A DNA stretch of 64,000 bases from Phragmitibacter sp965284365 (GTDB lineage: Bacteria; Verrucomicrobiota; Verrucomicrobiia; Verrucomicrobiales; Verrucomicrobiaceae): positions 4,588,001 to 4,652,000 of the forward strand of contig OZ260079.1 of assembly GCA_965284365.1 (NCBI GenBank), written 5' to 3'. This document shows positions 8,534 through 16,765 of this stretch, in pieces (position 1 is the stretch's first letter; each line of letters starts with the position of its first letter). The position numbers and the translations under genes are program-made. Below the pieces are notes generated by a model, which was not told the DNA's origin, did no database searches, and saw only the letters and a list, made by a program, of their open reading frames with translations.

Positions 8534-9868
8534 CTAAGATTTGGGAGAGTCCGGATTTTTGCCCGCGTAGACGCGGCAGAGGAAATAAAGGATCACTCCG
8601 ACCCCGACCGTGATGGCGCACCAAAGGCTAACCGCCGGACTCTTCTTGATCATGGAATAGAAGATCCAGAGCGTGACCGCAGAAAAGATAATTGGGGGCA
8701 GGGGATAGAGCGGCGTCTTAAACGGGCGCTCCGCTTTCGGCAGCTTGAATCTCAACCAAGGCACTGCCAGCACTGCGAGCAAGGCACACAGTTGCAGGAG
8801 CACCTGAATATACTCGACCAGTTCGCTGAATTTGGCGTTGCTCATCAGTGTGAGTGCCATCGCGGCGATCAGAATGACTGAAAGCCAGGGAGCACCCGCC
8901 CGGTTCTTCTTGTTGAACCAGCGCAGCATGGGTTCGTCCTCGCCAACGACGCTCATCACACGAGTGACTGCAAGAAGCAGGGCATTGACGTGAGGGATCA
9001 GTCCCAAAGCAATGACCACAGCGACAAAGACACCGCCAGTCGGCCCAAATATTTGGTCGCCCGCGACAATCGCCACGAATTCCTTCCCTGCGATTTCACT
9101 CCAGGGGGCAAAGACCAGGTAGACCGCATTTAATGCCAGGTAGAGAGCCATGACGATGATGGTTCCGAGCACAAGCGCCTTTGGCAGATCACGCTTCGGG
9201 TTCTGCATTTCGCCAGCCACATACACGGCGCAATTCCAGCCCGTATAGGCGTACATCACATAAATCAGGGAGCCGGCATAAGACGTCGTGAGAAATAAAT
9301 CCGAATCGCCTGCCTTGGGAGCCAGCAAATTCCAGTGCCCGCTCCCCATCCAAAGCGCTCCCGCCACGAAAGCCAGGATGAGGAGTACCTTAATGATGGT
9401 GGAAGCAATCTGAAAGCGATCAATGAGCTTGATCCTGCCCAACTGGATGATCGTAATGCCCAAGATCAGGCACACGGCAAGGACGGTGCCATTAACCTGA
9501 GGCACCACGCGTTCCGAGTAACTGCCGAAAAGTTTGGCTCCTGCGGCAATAGGTGCGGCGAACCCGGCAGTGATGGAAACCCAGCCGGCCAGGAATCCCA
9601 CGAGCGGATGATAAGCTTTCCCCAGCAGGTGATATTCCCCACCGGATCGCGGCATCATCGTGGCGAGCTCCGCATAGCAAAACACACCACAAAGAGCGGC
9701 GATGCCGCCCAACACCCAAAGCATGAGGACGGGGAAGCCTGAGGGTATGAATTGCACCTGGTAACCTGCCATGACGAAGACGCCGGTGCCGACCATGGTG
9801 GCTACCACGATGGCGGTGGCTGCTGCGATGGATACATGCTGCTGCTGTCTGCCGCCGGACTCACTCAT
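8534..9868 (-). CDS. APC family amino acid permease
   Basis: A 444-residue inner-membrane transporter with about twelve hydrophobic segments. The first helix holds the unwound consensus ATMVGTGVFVMAGYQV, which shapes the amino-acid site in APC permeases, and GGEYHLLGKAYHPLVGFLAGW follows, as in amino acid-polyamine-organocation family members. The exact substrate cannot be told. The gene converges with marR and is divergent from the exported protein at 9973, with about 100 bases of shared upstream DNA. Confidence 0.88.
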   Translation of the reverse strand: MSESGGRQQQHVSIAAATAIVVATMVGTGVFVMAGYQVQFIPSGFPVLMLWVLGGIAALCGVFCYAELATMMPRSGGEYHLLGKAYHPLVGFLAGWVSITAGFAAPIAAGAKLFGSYSERVVPQVNGTVLAVCLILGITIIQLGRIKLIDRFQIASTIIKVLLILAFVAGALWMGSGHWNLLAPKAGDSDLFLTTSYAGSLIYVMYAYTGWNCAVYVAGEMQNPKRDLPKALVLGTIIVMALYLALNAVYLVFAPWSEIAGKEFVAIVAGDQIFGPTGGVFVAVVIALGLIPHVNALLLAVTRVMSVVGEDEPMLRWFNKKNRAGAPWLSVILIAAMALTLMSNAKFSELVEYIQVLLQLCALLAVLAVPWLRFKLPKAERPFKTPLYPLPPIIFSAVTLWIFYSMIKKSPAVSLWCAITVGVGVILYFLCRVYAGKNPDSPKS

Positions 9869-9972
9869 GCCCGCTTCCTAGCATTGGTGGTATGCCCACG
9901 CAACCGTGCCGGTTTACAATCGCATGCGCAAAGCGCTTTCCCACGGCGCGGACGCTGCTAGTATCCGCAGCC

Positions 9973-11178
9973 ATGCCGCCCCTGAAAATCCTCCGCAACC
10001 TTTCTCTTACTGGCGCCGCAGCCTTCGGCCTCCTCACCCTCACCCAATGCCAGCTATCCGACACCTCTGGATCGACGGAGATTCAACGGGCGCAGCCCGC
10101 AGGCGATAGCGAACTTTTCCCCACGCCGCTGGCGCTGAATGTGCCATCGCAGTCAGCGGCGTTGAATGATGTCGCACGGGTGCTGGCAGGACTGCCAGCC
10201 TTGACCGGGCAGAATGCCTTCGCGGAAGTGCGTGAGCGGCCGGCCTGGAGAAGCCATGCGCAAAGCATGAACGGTCTTTTCAATGAATTCAGCGCCCGGC
10301 ATGGACACCCCGTCGCTGCATGGGCGGGCACGCATCTCGGAAAGTTGCAGGGGGCAAACAGTGTTTTTTATCCGTTTTCCGGTCCCGACTTTCTCTTTGC
10401 CCACTTGTTCTTTCCGAATGCGGAAACTTATCTGATGTGCGGGCTGGAAGGGTGTGAGCCTCTTCCAGAGTGGAAGACGCTGTCAGAAGGGGATGTGAAT
10501 AGTGGATTGCAAGGCCTTGTCGGTGGGTTGGACAATCTTCTTCAGTATTCCTATTTCATTACCAAAGAGATGCGGCAGGACTTCCAGGCAACGCGCTTCC
10601 GTGGTGTGCTGCCAGTCTTCCTCGTCTTTCTTGCGAGGACGGGTCATGTGGTGGAGTCCATCAATGCTGTACGGTTGGATGGTTCCGGCTCGCCGGTGAT
10701 CCTTCCCGCGGCGCAAGCAACGGTGCCCGGCCTGCTCATTCGTTTCCGCGGTGCTTCGGGTCAGTCAAAACGGCTTTTCTACTTCACTCAGGATCTGGGC
10801 GATGGAGCCTGCCGGCGGGATGGGCCATTTTTGCGTTTCGCAGCCAGCCTGGGTCGTCCCGCAGCCTTTGCCAAGAGCGCCAGCTATCTCATGCACGAAC
10901 CGTATTTCTCCAATGTGCGTGAGTTCATTTTCTCCCGCTCCATCGGGATTGTGCAGGATCCCAGCGGCATCCCGTATCGCGAGTTCGCCACGCATGGCTG
11001 GCGCACGCAGCTCTACGGCAACTATCAAAGGACGCTGGATATCTTCCAGGAGTATGAGCAAACCGATCTGCGATCTGCCTATCTGAATCCAGACAATGGC
11101 GCTCAGCCGATCAATTTCGGGATTGGTTATCTCACGCTTCCGTCCACCACTAGTCTGATGGTGGCAACGCCACGTTAA
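9973..11178 (+). CDS. Exported protein of unknown function
   Basis: A 401-residue protein. From the ATG at 9973 it begins with Lys and Arg followed by a hydrophobic stretch ending LLTLTQCQLSD, which looks like a signal peptide and perhaps a poor lipobox (Gln instead of a small residue before Cys). An upstream in-frame ATG at 9892 would bury this signal, so the later start is preferred. The mature part has no motif I recognise; FYPFSGPDFLFAHLFFPNA and RLFYFTQDLGDGA are distinctive. It heads a series of exported-protein genes on the same strand and is probably periplasmic or lipid-anchored. Confidence 0.65.
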   Translation: MPPLKILRNLSLTGAAAFGLLTLTQCQLSDTSGSTEIQRAQPAGDSELFPTPLALNVPSQSAALNDVARVLAGLPALTGQNAFAEVRERPAWRSHAQSMNGLFNEFSARHGHPVAAWAGTHLGKLQGANSVFYPFSGPDFLFAHLFFPNAETYLMCGLEGCEPLPEWKTLSEGDVNSGLQGLVGGLDNLLQYSYFITKEMRQDFQATRFRGVLPVFLVFLARTGHVVESINAVRLDGSGSPVILPAAQATVPGLLIRFRGASGQSKRLFYFTQDLGDGACRRDGPFLRFAASLGRPAAFAKSASYLMHEPYFSNVREFIFSRSIGIVQDPSGIPYREFATHGWRTQLYGNYQRTLDIFQEYEQTDLRSAYLNPDNGAQPINFGIGYLTLPSTTSLMVATPR

Positions 11179-11249
11179 TTGCGGATGAAATAGCTGCCCT
11201 CCTGACGGCGTCTTTACCCTGCATCGTTAACACGTCTCTCGCACGCCAT

Positions 11250-12551
11250 ATGAATACGCCGAGCCTATCTACTCACTCCCACCTGCCACTTTGTGGCCGG
11301 GTCCTGGCAGGCATCAGCACTGTTTTGGTTTTGGGGGTGACAAATGTTCGTGCAGAAGATTGGCCCGAGTTCCGGGGACCGGCAAGGGACGGTCACTCGA
11401 CGGCCGTGAATCTACCTACGATCTGGGATCAGCAGCGTAACATCACGTGGAAGGCGGAGCTGCCTGGGCGGGCCTGGTCTTCTCCCATCGTGGCTGGCGA
11501 TCGGATCTACCTGACCAATGCGGTAGGCTCACGCAACTCCGCGGACTTGAAGGACAAGTACTCCCTGCGAGTCCTGGCGGTGAATGCGGCCGACGGCAAA
11601 GTCATCTGGGATGAGGAGGTGTTCTCCCTCGATGCGCCATTCTCGCAGGGCGTGCATCAGAAGAACAGCTATGCAAGCCCTACGCCCGTTTTTCAAGATG
11701 GCCGGATCTACGCGCACTTCGGTCACTTTGGTACCGTCTGCATGGATGCTGAGGGCAAAATAATCTGGAAGAGCCAAAAGCTTTCGTACCGGCCCGTGCA
11801 TGGCAATGGCGGTTGCCCAGTCATCGTGGGCAATGCGCTCATCTTTGCGGCGGACGCGCAGAGCGATCCATTTGTCGCGGCACTGGATATCAATAATGGC
11901 AATGTGCTCTGGCAGACGAAGCGCGGAGTGGAGGCCAAGAAGTCATTTTCATTCTGCACGCCGCTGGTCGTGGAAGTGAACGGTGTAAAGCAAGTGATCA
12001 GCCCGGGAAGCAATGTGGTGATGGCACTGGATCCAGCAACGGGAAAAGACATCTGGCGTGTGCGCTATGACGGCTACTCCGTGGTGCCGCGTCCCGTCTT
12101 CGCTCACGGCATGGTGTTCCTGAGCACGGGATATGATCGAGCTACCGCGATGGCGATCCGTGCCGATGGGAAAGGGGATGTGACCGACACGCATGTGGCC
12201 TGGACCATGACAAAAGGCGCGCCGCTGACGCCGTCCATGCTGGTCATCGGAGACGAGCTATACATGGTCGCTGACAACGGAATGGTTTCCTGTGTGGATG
12301 CTAAATCTGGTGAGCTTCACTGGCAGGAAAGAGTAAGTCGGGCGACATCGTCTTCGCCTCTCTATGCCGATGGAAAGATATACATTCAGGATGAGCAGGG
12401 GGTGGGGTATGTGCTGAAGCCTGGCAAGCAACTCACAGTGCTATCCCGCAATGATCTAGACGACAAGTCTCTGGCAAGTTATGCTGTGGCAGGTTCCAAT
12501 CTGCTCATCCGCACGGAGCATGCGCTCTGGTGCGTAGGGAACAAGAATTGA
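11250..12551 (+). CDS. Secreted PQQ-like beta-propeller repeat protein
   Basis: A 433-residue protein with an N-terminal signal ending near VTNVRA, then EDWPEFRGPARDGHS, the usual opening of outer-membrane-assembly/PQQ-like propeller proteins of Planctomycetes and Verrucomicrobia. Repeats of the type ALDPATGKDIWRVRYDG, ALDINNGNVLWQTKRG and CVDAKSGELHWQERVS are propeller blades. Such proteins bind partners or, in true PQQ enzymes, a cofactor; the catalytic residues of PQQ alcohol dehydrogenases are not evident. It probably acts in the periplasm. It lies 71 bases after the previous gene and 46 before the phosphoesterase gene. Confidence 0.85.
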   Translation: MNTPSLSTHSHLPLCGRVLAGISTVLVLGVTNVRAEDWPEFRGPARDGHSTAVNLPTIWDQQRNITWKAELPGRAWSSPIVAGDRIYLTNAVGSRNSADLKDKYSLRVLAVNAADGKVIWDEEVFSLDAPFSQGVHQKNSYASPTPVFQDGRIYAHFGHFGTVCMDAEGKIIWKSQKLSYRPVHGNGGCPVIVGNALIFAADAQSDPFVAALDINNGNVLWQTKRGVEAKKSFSFCTPLVVEVNGVKQVISPGSNVVMALDPATGKDIWRVRYDGYSVVPRPVFAHGMVFLSTGYDRATAMAIRADGKGDVTDTHVAWTMTKGAPLTPSMLVIGDELYMVADNGMVSCVDAKSGELHWQERVSRATSSSPLYADGKIYIQDEQGVGYVLKPGKQLTVLSRNDLDDKSLASYAVAGSNLLIRTEHALWCVGNKN

Positions 12552-12597
12552 GCGATTCCAAGATTTGGAATGTCAGTTGCTTCGTGAAACGCCCTGC

Positions 12598-13470
12598 ATG
12601 CCTCCTGTCTCCCGACGAGCCTTCCTTGCCAAATATCGATTGTTGCTCGCACCAGCTTTGCTGGGGGCGGCTCCCGGGGCATATACCTATGGAGGATGGG
12701 AGCGGCATCGACTTACGGTAGAACGTCGTGATACGGCGCTAAAGCTGGGCAAGGCGGGGCCTTCAAAGATGCGGCTCGTCACCCTCTCCGATTTTCATTT
12801 TGATCCGCTCTATGAAGTGGATTTCGCGGAAAGGTATGTTCAACGTGCGAACACGCTCAATCCGGATTTGGTCTTCCTGACCGGCGACTTCGTGACTGGG
12901 ACCAGCAAACGAGTTGAGGAACTCGCTGAAGTCTTGGGCGGTTTGAAGGCAAAGTCTGGCGTCTTTGCGTGCCTTGGCAATCACGATCACTGGAATCAAC
13001 CGCATCTTGTGCGCAAGGCTTTGGAATCGTCGGGCATTGACGTCTTGGCCAATCAGCATGCCCGGGTACCGGTGCAGGATGGCGAGGCGGTTATCGTAGG
13101 ATTGGAAAGTGGTTGGGGAGGCCGCCCCTCCTGGCTGGCGGCGGCCAAGAACTTGTCACGTGACGACAGGCCTCTCGTGCTTATGCATGAGCCGGACCAT
13201 GCAGATTACGTGTCTGAGGATTCGCGAGCTGTGCTGCAATGTTCCGGCCATACTCATGGCGGTCAGGTTCGCATACCCGGCTATGGCGCCTTGGTCTTGC
13301 CCTCTCACGGGAAGAAGTATGAAGCTGGATTTTACCAGGTAAAAAATCTGCGGCTGTATGTGAATCGCGGCGTTGGGACGGTCGATCAGCATATCCGCTT
13401 CTGCTGCCCGCCCGAGATTGCCTGCCTGGATATCGTGAACACGGATCGGGTGTCAGCGAGATTGAGCTGA
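12598..13470 (+). CDS. Tat-exported metallophosphoesterase
   Basis: A 290-residue calcineurin-like phosphoesterase. Metal-ligand motifs are in order: SDFHFD with Asp65 and His67, GDF near residue 97, GNHDHW near 127, and GHTHGGQV near 217. The MPPVSRRAFLAKYRLLL start is a twin-arginine-like leader or membrane anchor, as in YkuE-type enzymes. The substrate is not known; relatives act on phosphodiesters including lipid-linked ones. The ATG at 12598 is used because it places the leader correctly; a TTG lies 33 bases upstream. Confidence 0.88.
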   Translation: MPPVSRRAFLAKYRLLLAPALLGAAPGAYTYGGWERHRLTVERRDTALKLGKAGPSKMRLVTLSDFHFDPLYEVDFAERYVQRANTLNPDLVFLTGDFVTGTSKRVEELAEVLGGLKAKSGVFACLGNHDHWNQPHLVRKALESSGIDVLANQHARVPVQDGEAVIVGLESGWGGRPSWLAAAKNLSRDDRPLVLMHEPDHADYVSEDSRAVLQCSGHTHGGQVRIPGYGALVLPSHGKKYEAGFYQVKNLRLYVNRGVGTVDQHIRFCCPPEIACLDIVNTDRVSARLS

Positions 13471-13478
13471 GTTTTTTT
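13453..13478 (+). terminator. Possible weak terminator after the phosphoesterase gene
   Basis: A 5-base-pair stem (TCAGC, GCTGA) overlapping the stop codon is followed by G and seven T. The stem is short, so termination efficiency is doubtful. Confidence 0.35.
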
Positions 13479-13577
13479 CGTTGAGCCTGTCACAGAACCG
13501 GGTCGACCCACATCCAAAGAGGTCAAAGTGGAACCTCCCTGCTGCGACTTCACAACCAACAACTCCATCTCAGAGAT

Positions 13578-13811
13578 ATGAAGATCACTTCCAAATCCAC
13601 CGTCCTATTCCTCGCCGCCGCTTTGTGCGCCACGATGTTGTGTCAATGCAGCAGCGCTTCTCAGAGTGCCTCCGCGTCCAAGGAGAAAGATGACGGGGTT
13701 CAATTCAGTGCCGGCACCGCCGGAGGCCAAAAGCCGCAAAATGTGGGTGGTTCTATTGGCGCCTATGTGAGCACGGGTAACGACTCTCATTTGAACGTGA
13801 ATCGGAACTAA
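13578..13811 (+). CDS. Small putative lipoprotein
   Basis: A 77-residue protein with a clear signal sequence, MKITSKSTVLFLAAALC, followed by ATMLCQCSSASQS. The Cys after LCQ could be a lipidation site, although Gln at position -1 is not standard. The mature part is short, rich in Ser, Gly and Asn, and has no known domain. The same LxQC pattern occurs in the exported protein at 9973, so it may be an accepted lipobox in this organism. No function can be assigned. Confidence 0.6.
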   Translation: MKITSKSTVLFLAAALCATMLCQCSSASQSASASKEKDDGVQFSAGTAGGQKPQNVGGSIGAYVSTGNDSHLNVNRN

Positions 13812-13885
13812 GAAGCGATTTACCTCATTCATCTCAAGCCACTTGTCTGTTCTACCTTGGCGAGTAGGCGAGCGATGACCTGACG

Positions 13886-13917
13886 AAAAAGCCTGTGGCC
13901 GTTTACGCCACAGGCTT
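13886..13917 (-). terminator. Rho-independent terminator of dhaK
   Basis: On the minus strand an 11-base-pair perfect stem (AAGCCTGTGGC with GCCACAGGCTT, 7-base loop) runs into a T tract. It lies 32 bases beyond the dhaK stop codon. Confidence 0.8.
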
Positions 13918-13949
13918 AGAAAGGATCGATCGCCTCTAGGCGAGTAAGA

Positions 13950-14957
13950 TCAGAGCTTCGTGTAACCCACGCTGGAGCAGGGCATGTCCCAGAGAGCCTT
14001 TAGCTCGGGGTCGAGCTTGGTAACAGTGAATGAAACACCGGCCATCTCCTGACAGGTCACGATGCTGTCCACGATGGTCTGATGCACCTTGATGCCCTTC
14101 GCATCGAGATAAGGACGGGCCGACTTCAGCATGATGAGTAGCTCCATCATGTGCGTGGAGCCAAGGCTGTTCACAAAGAACACTACTTCATCACCGGCGT
14201 TCAACTCAAGGTCGTCGGCGAAAAGGATGTCGAGCATCTTGATGGTCAGTTCATGCGCGGTGCACATGGGGATCAGGCCGACGCCTTTCTCTCCATGGAT
14301 GCCCATGCCGAGACCGATCACGTCGTCAGCCAATTCGAAGGTGGGCTGACCTGTGGCTGGAATGCTGCCGGGCTTGGTGGAGACACCGACGCTGCGGGTG
14401 TGGTCCACGGCTTTCTGTGCAATGCGGGCCAGTTCGTCCAAAGTGTCGACCGTGGCAGCTGCTGCGCCAGCCAGTTTCACGACCGGCACAAGGCCAGCAA
14501 CGCCGCGCCGTTTGTTTTTCTCGCTGGGAGGAGCCGAACAGATGTCGTCTGCGATGATAACCGTCTTCACTTCGATGCCTTCTTCAGCGGCCAGTTCCGC
14601 GCCGATGTCGAAGTTCATCACGTCGCCGGCGTAGTTGCCGTAGAGATAGAGAACGCCTTTGCCGCGATTCACGGCCTGAGAAGCCTCGAGCACGATGTCC
14701 GGTGGGGGAGCGGCGAAGATATCGCCAACGGCAGCGCCATCCGCCATGTTTTTGCCGACGAGGCCGTGATAGATCGGCTCGTGGCCCGCACCGCCGCCGA
14801 TCAGGAGGGCGGGTGCATCCGGCCGCAGATCATTCATGACGATGGAACGGGAGCCTACTTTGCGGGCCGCGCCGTCGTAGGCGAAGACGAGACCATCGAA
14901 GAGGTCGTCAGCACAGGCGAGGGGATCGTTAATCAGTTTTTTGGCGGCGTTGGACAT
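13950..14957 (-). CDS. dhaK: Dihydroxyacetone kinase, DhaK domain
   Basis: The 335-residue protein matches the dihydroxyacetone-binding DhaK subunit along its whole length. LIGGGAGHEPIYHGLVGK holds the substrate-site His, and GLGMGIHGEKGVGLIP near residue 220 holds the His that binds dihydroxyacetone covalently. DhaK needs a DhaL nucleotide domain, fused in ATP-dependent enzymes or separate in PTS-dependent ones. Neither a DhaL domain nor a PTS partner is seen here, so the phosphate donor must be encoded elsewhere or the protein has another role. A terminator closes the gene. Confidence 0.93.
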   Translation of the reverse strand: MSNAAKKLINDPLACADDLFDGLVFAYDGAARKVGSRSIVMNDLRPDAPALLIGGGAGHEPIYHGLVGKNMADGAAVGDIFAAPPPDIVLEASQAVNRGKGVLYLYGNYAGDVMNFDIGAELAAEEGIEVKTVIIADDICSAPPSEKNKRRGVAGLVPVVKLAGAAAATVDTLDELARIAQKAVDHTRSVGVSTKPGSIPATGQPTFELADDVIGLGMGIHGEKGVGLIPMCTAHELTIKMLDILFADDLELNAGDEVVFFVNSLGSTHMMELLIMLKSARPYLDAKGIKVHQTIVDSIVTCQEMAGVSFTVTKLDPELKALWDMPCSSVGYTKL

Positions 14958-15032
14958 GGGAGTGTGAGAATGAGCGGTGCGAGGCGAGTTGAAAAGTAAA
15001 ACCTGCGTAGATTGATCGCGGGTTGGGTGTTC

Positions 15033-15512
15033 TCAAGATACAGGGTTTTTCTCGTATTGTTTGACGGCAAGCGCAAGAAAGTCCTGATAACCGGAAACCA
15101 TCCGACTGATTCTGATGTGGCTGTCTTGCTGGATCAAAGAGAAGGCCTTTTGATCAGGTCCAAGCACGATCGCGAAGGGCTCATGCCACCTGATTTGCCT
15201 TCTCGGAGTAATGAGACTTCCCGATGAAATGCTGTCCGCATTGGACCGCACGGTGAAGGTCGCCATTTTCACCCCGAGCAACGATATGATGGCTGCCATC
15301 GCATACAGAGCGTAAGTCACAAAACCTTCAGCGATTTCAACATCCTGCGATAGCACTGCGAATCCAACAAAACCCAGCACTCCGAACAATGGCATCAGGA
15401 GAACCCACCGCCCCACTTTACCCTTGATGCCGTCACTCGTTTTTTCGGCATCAACAGGAACACTTTTCTCAAATATTAGCAGGGCCGTCTCGATTATCAG
15501 GCCTGTGGTCAT
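15033..15512 (-). CDS. Small membrane protein with a PH-like C-terminal region
   Basis: A 159-residue protein starting at the ATG at 15512. Two hydrophobic segments (VGRWVLLMPLFGVLGFVGFA and FVTYALYAMAAIISLLGV) are followed by about 75 residues whose pattern, FTVRSNADSISSG then RRQIRWHEPFAIVLG, resembles bacterial PH-like domains that follow paired helices. This family match is tentative. It starts 55 bases downstream of the hisC stop on the same strand, so the two may be co-transcribed, but no functional link is evident. Confidence 0.6.
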   Translation of the reverse strand: MTTGLIIETALLIFEKSVPVDAEKTSDGIKGKVGRWVLLMPLFGVLGFVGFAVLSQDVEIAEGFVTYALYAMAAIISLLGVKMATFTVRSNADSISSGSLITPRRQIRWHEPFAIVLGPDQKAFSLIQQDSHIRISRMVSGYQDFLALAVKQYEKNPVS

Positions 15513-15567
15513 GGAATGTGGGCGGTGACGCCTGGTGTTGCGACCGTTATTGTTCTGAAAAAGGAAA

Positions 15568-16662
15568 CTACTTCTCCAAGACCTCCCGAAGCGCCGCCAT
15601 GCAGCGCCGGTTCTGATCCATGGTGCCGACGGAAATGCGGATCCATTCGGGCAGTTTGTATTCGGCCATGGCACGGACGATGAGGCCTTTGTTCAATAGC
15701 TTGTCGAAGACGGCATTGCCGTCGCCGACTTTAACCAGCACGAAGTTGGCGTAGCTCGGCACGTATTCCAGGCCGAGTGCGGCGAACTCGCTTTCAAGGT
15801 AGCGGCGGCCTTCATCCGTGACTTGGCGGGTTCGCGTCTGGTGCTCGTCATCCTGCAGGCCTGCCACGGCACCGGCTTGGGCGATGGAATTGGCATTGAA
15901 GGGCTGACGGGTTTTGTGGAGCACACTGATCAGTTCGTCCGGTCCGATGCCGTAGCCGATCCGCAGGCCCGCGAGACCCTGGATCTTCGAGAAGGTGCGC
16001 AGCAGGATGACGTTCCGGCCTTCCCGCACGAACTTCATGGTGTCGGGAGGGTTCGGGACGAACTCGTAATAGGCTTCATCGATGACCACCGTGACGTGAT
16101 CCGGCACCTTGTCCATGAAACGCTCCAGGGCTTCCATGGTCACCATGGTGCCGGTGGGATTGTTGGGATTGGCGATGAAAAGCTCTTTTGTGTTCGGCGT
16201 CACCGCCGCGAGCATGGCGTCCAAGTCGTGAACAAAGCCTGGGTCGGGCACCTCAATGGTCTCTGCTCCGAAGAGCGTGGCCATCAGTTTGTATACTACG
16301 AAGGCGTGTTCTGCCGTGATGATGTTGTCGCCTGGTCTTAGGAAGGCATGCCCGATGAATTCGATGATCTCATTGGAGCCGTTGCCAAGCACCACCTGGC
16401 CGATGCCTACGTTGAATTTCTCCGCGATGGCGGCGCGCAGTTTGTAGCCGAAACCGTCCGGATAGATGTGCGCTTCCTGGAGCGCTTTCGTCATGGCCGC
16501 GATGGCCTTGGGCGAGGGTCCCAGAGGGTTCTCGTTGGACGCCATTTTGACGATGTCCGACGGCTGCAATCCGCGCTCGCGGGCCAGTTCTTCAATAGGC
16601 TTGCCGGGTTTGTAGGAAACGAGGTCTTTGAGCTGTGGGTTGGCGTAATTCCAGACGTTCAT
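15568..16662 (-). CDS. hisC: Histidinol-phosphate aminotransferase HisC
   Basis: A 364-residue PLP-dependent class I/II aminotransferase that makes histidinol phosphate from imidazole-acetol phosphate in histidine synthesis. Typical HisC features are ASNENPLGPSPKA near the N-terminus, LGNGSNEIIEFIGHAFL, FIANPNNPTGT, DEAYYEF and LLRTFSKIQGLAGLRIGYG, where the Lys forms the Schiff base. Length is normal for the family. No other his gene is adjacent; some HisC proteins also serve aromatic amino acid synthesis, which cannot be excluded here. Confidence 0.95.
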   Translation of the reverse strand: MNVWNYANPQLKDLVSYKPGKPIEELARERGLQPSDIVKMASNENPLGPSPKAIAAMTKALQEAHIYPDGFGYKLRAAIAEKFNVGIGQVVLGNGSNEIIEFIGHAFLRPGDNIITAEHAFVVYKLMATLFGAETIEVPDPGFVHDLDAMLAAVTPNTKELFIANPNNPTGTMVTMEALERFMDKVPDHVTVVIDEAYYEFVPNPPDTMKFVREGRNVILLRTFSKIQGLAGLRIGYGIGPDELISVLHKTRQPFNANSIAQAGAVAGLQDDEHQTRTRQVTDEGRRYLESEFAALGLEYVPSYANFVLVKVGDGNAVFDKLLNKGLIVRAMAEYKLPEWIRISVGTMDQNRRCMAALREVLEK

Positions 16663-16765
16663 CGTGGCGTGGTTGGCGTGCGTGCTAAAATCGGACCCGT
16701 TTCATGCGCTCGCCTGAGGCGGAATGCAATCAGGAAAGTGGCTGCTGGCCGTAGCGCGGCGGGGA

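Noticed and set aside
14151..14999. Long open frame opposite dhaK
   Set aside because: It mirrors the conserved dhaK codons, matches no family, and dhaK is full length with clear motifs.
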